Source: Solenopsis invicta (Eukaryota; Arthropoda; Insecta; Hymenoptera; Formicidae). From it: a stretch of DNA of 64,000 nucleotides. The position numbers were made by a program, and so were the translations under genes. Below, one piece after another: positions 57,366 to 64,000 of this stretch (positions are counted from its first letter, which is position 1; each line of letters opens with the position of its first letter). The notes beneath the pieces were generated by a model, which saw nothing but the letters and a program-made list of their open reading frames with translations, searched no databases and was not told the DNA's origin. The stretch covers positions 6,997,037-7,061,036 of the forward strand of contig NC_052673.1 in NCBI RefSeq assembly GCF_016802725.1, in the 5' to 3' direction.

Positions 57366-60300
57366 TTAAAGGCTGCTGTATGTTGCAAAAGGCCTGAAAA
57401 CAAAAGAAAAATATTAAGAACCAATCGATAAAATATTTGACAAAATCATTGAAATATAATATTACATACGAAAAATTTTCCAATGTCTCTGGTTCTGATG
57501 CTGTTGGCGGAAGATCGAAACGAAATGGTTGGTATTGCTGCGGTGGCTGATGCTGCAGTGGCTCTTGCTGCAGTGACTGTTGTTGCGATGGATGATGTTG
57601 AGGTATCTGTTGCCGCGGTGACTGGTGCTGCAGTGGTTCTTGCTGCAGTGGTTCTTGCTGCAGTGACTGTTGTTGCGATGAATACTGTTGAGGTATTTGT
57701 TGCCGCGGTGACTGGTGCTGCAGTGGTTCTTGCTGCAGTGACTGTTGTTGCGATGAATGCTGTTGAGGTATCTGTTGCCACGGTGTCTGATACTGCAGTG
57801 GCTCTTGCTGCAGTGGCTCTTGCTGCAGTGGCTCTTGCTGCAGTGACTGGTGCTGCAGTGACTGGTGCTGCATTGGCTCTTGCTGCAATGGCTGTTGTAG
57901 TTCAACCAGTGGCTGGCCCCTTCTTGTATATTTACGCTTTTTAGTCAGATTATTTTGTCTGCGTTCAACATTTTCTCCATTTTTTCTTTTTGCGTTAATG
58001 CCTCGTGGGCCCAACATATCATATGCCCGATCGGCAAGATAAGCAGGCAGCGCATTCACGTATCTCTCTATTTCCGTACTTGAGTATTTTGAACTCAACT
58101 GCCCATTTTCATTTCTAATGTTTTGTTGCGCTAACCAATCGCGGTGCATGGCTGCAAAGGAAAAGAAAAACTGAACTTTCATACAATCTAAGGCCGGTAT
58201 TCATAGTCGATTCTTATTTCAAGACTATCTTAAGTAATGTGTTAAGATGCTGATACGACCTTCTGATTGGTCGATGGTGTCTTAAGATAATACTTAAAAC
58301 TATCTTAAATATAAGAACGGACTATGAATACCGGTCTAAAATTATCGCATAATTTTTAAAAATCATTGTAAGACATTACCTTTGGCCACCATGAGAAAGT
58401 TGGAAGAAAACCGTTCGTTTGCGGTATTTTTGTTTTTGATTCGCATTCTCATAAGATGCGCTTTCTCGCCAAAAACTCCTTTTAGCAGAGCGTATGCCCA
58501 GTCAACATGGCTCTCTTCCACACTTATCAGCTCTTTATAAGCTGCTTTAGAGCAAAAAACTTCATCTCCAAGAGGTATCTGATAGGAAAAAATGCATGAA
58601 ATTAATGAGACAAATTAGATAGGAAGTAAATTAAAAGTATTAGATTCTTTTAACTTCATTCATTCAGAAATACATTCAATTCACCTTTTCTTCTGTATTT
58701 GATAAAACTGTGGGAGTTGAATTAGCTGCGGAACTGAGTGGTCTCATTCCTATAATATGAATTGATACGATAATATCCACCCAACAAACACAAAGTTACA
58801 GTTATAAAATTATTAATTATAATTTTTCACTCAACAATTTAACTATTATATATAACGAGTGTCTTATTTCATATTTTTTTAACAGTCTTATAATTGTAAT
58901 GGTTATTTTCACCAATACAGATTAACTTTGATCTCGGTGTAACTAACTCTTTATCTTTTTCTAGTTCTAAGAATTAGAAAAAGACAAAAACCAAGATCAA
59001 AGTTAATTTACATTGGTAGAGAAATGAACATAAGGAAAAATTCATACCTTAACAGAAAACCAGGAAGCAGAAAAGTAGAAGTCAATCAGAACTCGCGCTC
59101 CAGTCCTCGAATGTTTTCAGATAGATACAAGTAAAAAAAAAACTAAACATGTGTTACTATATATAGTAACAATCATAAACACCTTCCCTGTGGATTTCCA
59201 TATGCACATGCTTTCATATAAGATATGCGAGAGGTTAGTAACGAGCGGTTATGGTGTACAAAAATTAGCCTTGATACGGATTACCTTTAAATTATCTTGG
59301 ATTACTTAAGATTACTCAATACAAGGTTTTTTAATACTAAAAACAATATCCAATCGAATATAAATATTAAACCTCTGTGAGGTTAACACATAATAAATAT
59401 TAATAGGTATTTTATAAAATAAAAGATATTAAAACAAAACACCAATAGCAATACAGACTCTTTGTTAAACAATATCACAACCTAATGTTAAATTAAAAAT
59501 TTTGCGACTAATCAAGTTAAGTATAAATAAAAAGGTACATTTATGAAACAAATATCTTGAAACTTTTATGTGTATATAATTAAAAATTAATTTAAGTATG
59601 TACTTAGAAATGCTAAAGATTATTTAGATTTGTCAAAAATTACATTGGATTACCCAAAATTTTGTTTGGATTACCTAGCCCTTGTACAAAAATTACCTCC
59701 GTTACCAATCCCTCAAAAATATGCTACGTACATTATGTAAAAAGACAACGGAAAAGGTATCGAAAAGACATTTATAATTGCTACTGTATCAGCGCAATTT
59801 TTGAATGACTTCTGCTTTTCTTCATTCTGCTGTTAAGTGGGATCTACCGTGAGGTCGTAGAGTCGTAACTTCAGTCGCAATCATAAAGTCGCAAAGTAAA
59901 AAAAAAATCGAAACTTGCCAAAACCGAAATTTGCTTTTGCATTTCTGTCCACCATGAGGTTTTGTTAGTGATTGGTCAGTCGTAGTGACGGTAGTCTCTG
60001 GAATTGGAATTGAATCAACTCCGAGCGACTACGATTACGACCGCTCCTGCGACTCTACGACCCTATTGTAGACTTTACCCGCTTTAATTAAAGATGTAAA
60101 TTCCATCTCAGTGCTAGGCATATATATTTCAAGAGAATACATTTTTATAATTACTTTATGTGCAAAGTCACAAATAAAAATTCTGACTTGATTTTAATGT
60201 AAAAAATCGTTTCAAATCTTTGTTTTCTTATAAAACATGCAGGCCTCGATTTTTCAATTTATATGAAAAAATTTTTATATGTAAAAGTGATCGTTACGTG

Positions 60301-61253
60301 ATTACTGATTGGTATATACTTTTCGATTTAAAAATATATACTAACATTATTTTCTTATATGAAAATTATTCACATGTATTTAAAAAATGAGACCTAAAAA
60401 GAAATGCGTCAGACAGCATTTTAACACCAATCAAAAAACTTATGCCTATTTCCATCAAAAAACTTATACCTATTTCCATTTGATCTCAGTTTAACTTGCT
60501 CTTTACTTTTGTTTAATTCTAAGAATTGGAAAAAGATAAAAAATAATTTCAAATAAGAAGGTCTATTCGGTCATAGCTAGATCTTAGTGCTTTATATATA
60601 CGTGTGATTTTATATACTTTCTCAGACTCAACCAAACTGCGCGCCGTTACTTTCGGTTATATAACACAGCTATGATCGAATAAGAGTTAGTAATATCACT
60701 TTTATTAAATTAAAATTCAGGGGAGAAAGGGTTAATATAGATGCTAGTAAGCATCAAGTATTATTAAATTAATTTTAATTTAATAAAAGTGATATTACTA
60801 ACTTTTATTCGATCATAGCTGTGTTATATGACCGAAAGTAACGGCGCGCAGTTTGGTTGAGTCTGAGAAAGTATATAAAATCACATGTATATATAAAGCA
60901 CTAAGATCTAGCTATGACTGAATAGGCCTTCTTATTTGAAATTGTATGTTACATGTATCGGTCGAATATCTCTCTAATTTGATAAAAACTAAGTTAAACT
61001 AAGATCAAAGTTGATTTACAATGAAAAATGGGCATTAGAGTGGTGCATCAGTGTGCTGTATGTGAAAAAATAAATGTTATATAGAGGAAACTTTAACATA
61101 TCCATTGCGTGTATGTACATATATATCTTAGTTACATATATACAGGCTTGGGTAGTAAGTAGTTAAAAAGTTAAAAGTTAAACAAAAAGTTAACAAGTTA
61201 ATAAGTTATTTAATTAAAAAAATGTATTAACTTACTCAAGCCTCCATATATAT

Positions 61254-61337
<84 letters not shown>

Positions 61338-61710
61338 CAATTATAAATGTGTTTGCTGGGCAATAGTTTTCATTTTCAAATTAATGTTACACATACTACA
61401 ATATCCATATAAGATTTTAGAAACTTACTTGTCAAATTCTCTATATTTGTTATTTTATTCTCCAATCCTGCAAATTTGTCTTCGTTTACTTTTCCAGCAC
61501 TATGCAATGTTTCTTGCATTTTGTCAATTTTCTCGTTAAATTCTTGCAGATAATTTTCGAGAATGTTAATATAATCCGTCACTTCTCCAGGTGAGTTACT
61601 TCGTTCCCTTTCTTTTTGCAGTGCAAATCTTAACTCTTCATTCTCTCGCAGCAAACGTGTAACTGTGTCTCTATCTGTATCGCTTACTGATGTAGAAGGT
61701 TCAGTAGTAA
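57366..61710 (-). CDS. Coiled-coil, BEN-like and Gln-rich protein (partial 5')
   Basis: Minus-strand exons: 61710-61429, 58749-58685, 58578-58380, 58151-57470 and 57393-57366. The first four junctions are GT-AG and in phase. Exon 61710 encodes a coiled coil (RLLRENEELRFALQKERERS to IENLT). 58578-58380 encodes IPLGDEVFCSKAAYKELISV, VDWAYALLKGVFGEKAH and MRIKNKNTANERFSSNF, continuing with MHRDWLAQQN. That pattern looks like a BEN domain, which binds DNA or chromatin proteins. Then come a basic patch (KKRKYTRRG) and an imperfect QQEPLQHQ repeat. The start codon lies further right, possibly beyond the window. Splicing the last intron gives a short tail ending YSSL; retaining it leaves the frame open to about 57286 (LRLLAYVVKRAKRIYED). 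Function unknown; likely nuclear. Confidence 0.6.
57535..57900 (-). repeat. Coding minisatellite in the BEN-like gene
   Basis: Tandem units built on CTGCAGTGGTTCTTGCTG (plus strand) encode LQQEPLQHQ/SPRQQIPQQ on the minus strand. A higher-order unit of about 84-93 bp occurs roughly three times (57560-57780). All three frames on both strands stay open, giving several artefact frames. Confidence 0.85.
58192..58336. mobile_element. 145 bp Harbinger-type MITE in an intron
   Basis: GGCCGGTATTCATAGTC and, inverted, GACCGGTATTCATAGTC are flanked by TAA on both sides (58189-58191, 58337-58339). The TWA duplication and end sequence fit a PIF/Harbinger MITE. It sits between two exons of the BEN-like gene without touching splice sites. 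Confidence 0.85.
59835..60078. mobile_element. Decayed palindromic MITE
   Basis: GGTCGTAGAGTCGTAAC near 59851 pairs with GACTCTACGACCCTATTGTA near 60050, with the outer GTGGGATCTACCG loosely matching TAGACTTTACCC. Confidence 0.5.
60240..60391. mobile_element. AT-rich MITE with AGGCCTC ends
   Basis: AGGCCTCGATTTTTCAA and AAAAAATGAGACCT form imperfect inverted ends; TATATGAAAAAATTTTTATATG and the partner at 60355 pair inside. Confidence 0.5.
60550..60940. mobile_element. 391 bp near-perfect palindrome
   Basis: Arms of about 175 bp: CAAATAAGAAGGTCTATTCG..GTCATAGCTAGATC at the left and its complement at the right. They include GCGCGCCGTTACTTTCGGTT and its inverse. The spacer is about 60 bp (near 60710-60770). 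High arm identity suggests a recent insertion. Confidence 0.8.
61258..61336. repeat. (TA)n microsatellite
   Basis: Long uninterrupted TA tract 93 bp left of the coiled-coil exon donor; a potential replication and assembly weak point. Confidence 0.93.
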
Positions 61711-62313
61711 CTAGTTAAAATTAAAAGTTACATAATATTAACATAATAAAATTAAAAAAATTAACAAAAAAACGTTATTTTAATTTTTTTTATTGTGTCC
61801 CATTTTTTGAAAAAAATCTGAAAAAAATATATTTTGTAGAAGTTGGGAACAAGATTTACATGTAATTTTTTCAAGATGGTAAATTAACGAAATCAGAGTA
61901 GAAAAATTGTTTAAATGTTATTTTCATTTTTTTATAATCAAAATTCGCAACAAGAAAAATGTAAAAAGTATTTTTATTGATGTCAAAGTGTAATAGATTT
62001 TTCAAAATTTTTTCAAAATTTTGTTTGATTTTTTACCAAGTAAAATTGTGAAAATATAAAAAAATCGTTTTTTGCTCTATCTTGGTCACGTCTCTATATA
62101 AAAATCTAAAATTTGACATGTAAGCGTTTTTTGATATAAGTTATCTTAGAAAAAAGCCAACTCAAAAAGCTGTGGGGGCACTTTCACCATACTAATTTCG
62201 CTAGGAATAAGTACGGTGAGTTCCCTTTACTTTAGAAAACTTTATTTTATATCACTTATTTATTTAGTTATATAATATGTAAATAATTAGATGACAACTT
62301 ATCTATTCCACCT

Positions 62314-63362
62314 GATTCATAAAATTCAAGATTTTTATTGAATAGTGTTTCATCAAATAAATATATTGTTACTGAATCCAAAATTACACATATTTGTATC
62401 AGAAAATATTTTGACTTGTAACCAATTATGGAATTCTCCGAAATTCAGAAGATTCAAATTTTATTGTGTTTTATACAGAGTAGTTTGTTATATCTAAGTG
62501 CTATTACTTAAAACTTAAATAATTTACATTTATTACTTAAATAATTTACATTTACAAGAAAAAGTTTTGAAAAGCTTTGAAAAGTGTTGACAACGTTTAA
62601 TATTTTTTAATGTACCAGTTTGAAATATCTGTTACATTACATTAAATTTTACTGATAATTTTTGACACTGTATGTAGCATAAACCACATGTTAAAAGTGC
62701 ATTTATCGATAAAGGTGAGTTGAGAATGTGAGCTATAATGTTTTGTGAATTTAAGTGTCATTTCACATATTTATGTTTAATCACTCTTTTTCATATGAAA
62801 AGGAAAAAGAGACTAGAGAATATTTTTGTTGATTAAAGAATACAAATGCAAGCACAATAAATGGATATAATTGTAGTAATATGATACGCACGGGTACAGG
62901 AATGCCTACCCATTTGAGGTTTAAAGCGTTCTGATTTCCATATAGAATATGTTATGTAAACTATAGAAAACTTGAAACGCAGGTAACTCCAGATGGGTAA
63001 GCATTCATGTCCTCGTGTATATCATATTACTACAATTATATCCATTTATTGTGCTTTCATTTGTATTCTTTAATCAATAAAAATATTCTGTAGTCCCTTT
63101 TTCAATAAATATAGTCAAAACTTTTCAAAACTGTTTCTTGTAAATGTGAATTATTTAAGTTTTAAATAATAGCAACCTATTCTGTATAGATATAGCAAAC
63201 TATTTTGTGAAACACTATAAAATTTGAATCTTCTGAATTTCGGAGAATTCTATAATTGGTTCCAAGTCAAAATATATTTATTACATATATAATTTTGGAT
63301 TCAGTAACGATATATTTATTTGATGAAGCACTATTCAATAAAAATCTTAAATTTTATGAATT
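62314..63362. mobile_element. 1.05 kb foldback
   Basis: GATTCATAAAATTCAAGATT (62314) pairs with AATCTTAAATTTTATGAATT (ending 63360). Pairing continues through CCGAAATTCAGAAGATTCAA / TTGAATCTTCTGAATTTCGG and AATGGATATAATTGTAGTAA / TTACTACAATTATATCCATT. The centre is near 62950. No coding sequence. Confidence 0.78.
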
Positions 63363-64000
63363 GAGCGTAACTATAGCTAAATACATCTCATGAACATAAG
63401 AGAGAATTACAAATTTTATTCTTACATTCATGTAAAAATAAGGAGTATCTTTTTGGCTCGAAAAAATTCTACACTACTTAAGTCAGAAATGAATACAGAA
63501 TAGAATATAAAAATACTAACAAAGAATTGCGTCAGCAATCTAAAATTAGTCGATTATAAGTTTATGACACTGGCTAATTTTAATCCCTATTCTTAATATT
63601 TAATATTCCTCTATTATGCGCAGGGCTTAAACAACAAAGATAAAATAAATAAAGAACTTTGAAATTTCATTTTTTTAACTGTTTAAAAAAATTGTTTTTA
63701 AACTTTATCTTTTTTTATAATAAATTTTTCCATGATTTACATTAAAAATGTATCAATGTAAAAATAAAAAATTATGTAAAAAATACATTCCCACGTAAAA
63801 ATATTTCTTTGTTATTTCATATACATTATTTATATACAAATAAAATATTTAATTTATTTGATGATCCAAATTTAAATTGTTTTAAATAATCTAACTTTAA
63901 AAATTTATAGATTTCTAATTTAATATGAATAATACAAAAACATACGATAAACATTTAATTTAAGTTAAAATAATATGAAAATTATTTTAACTTAAATCAA
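63363..64000. other. AT-rich end of window
   Basis: No supportable feature. Confidence 0.4.

Larger units (their letters stand above)
58760..61250. other. Large intron of the BEN-like gene with several palindromes
   Basis: Apart from the palindromes listed separately, there is an inverted pair at 58918-59010 (AGATTAACTTTGATCTCGG versus ACCAAGATCAAAGTTAATTT). Related text recurs at 60478-60545 and 60985-61025. No gene. Confidence 0.45.

Noticed and set aside
57446..57944. Ala/Val-rich, Thr-rich and Ser/His/Cys-rich frames over the Gln-rich exon
   Set aside because: Shadows of the QQEPLQHQ coding minisatellite in other frames.

Overview
The window looks like AT-rich insect nuclear DNA. Spliceosomal introns, a clan-2 cytochrome P450, Mos1/mellifera-type mariner, BEL/Pao, DIRS, Harbinger, hAT and Kolobok-like elements together suggest a hymenopteran, probably an ant. 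This is an inference from family content, not a database match. There are no prokaryotic features, CRISPR arrays or recognisable tRNA genes.

Layout. (a) 1-4150: decayed repeats, a mariner (564-2600) split by a 1.1 kb element with a 5S-rRNA-like core, and a GC-cored palindromic element. (b) 4151-19463: an apparently intact eight-exon cytochrome P450 gene of 493 codons on the + strand. A TTAA-flanked MITE ends 77 bp before its ATG. Introns 2 and 7 are swollen to about 6 kb each by three Kolobok-like elements, a small MITE and a 3.2 kb foldback. (c) 19464-27070: non-coding elements, a duplicated AT-rich block, a 175 bp tandem duplication, a zinc-finger gene fragment and a second foldback. (d) 27079-54998: one very old Harbinger element (H1) expanded to 28 kb by nested insertions. 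Its Myb-like gene lies on the left (+) and its HARBI1-like transposase on the right (-). Into it went an LTR-less BEL/Pao fragment flanked by 835 bp non-LTR repeats; a DIRS element that itself received a 2.0 kb CCCA-type element and a 4.6 kb hAT; and a GC-rich solo LTR that received a second Harbinger (H2). (e) 55000-64000: minisatellite, a minus-strand gene with a coiled coil, a BEN-like segment and a glutamine-rich repeat tract, and several large palindromes.

Genes that could function in the host are the P450, the coiled-coil/BEN-like gene and possibly the Myb-like gene of H2. Everything else coding is transposon-derived, and most of it is broken. Precise target-site duplications allow the insertion order to be read: H1, then solo LTR (ACCA), then H2 (CAG); H1, then DIRS, then the CCCA element (CA) and the hAT (GACTACAC).

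The most novel item is a group of four non-coding elements with termini of the form CCCA.AYARCAC and 2-bp target duplications (TG, CA, CA, TA). For three of them the empty site can be confirmed from sequence inside this same window.
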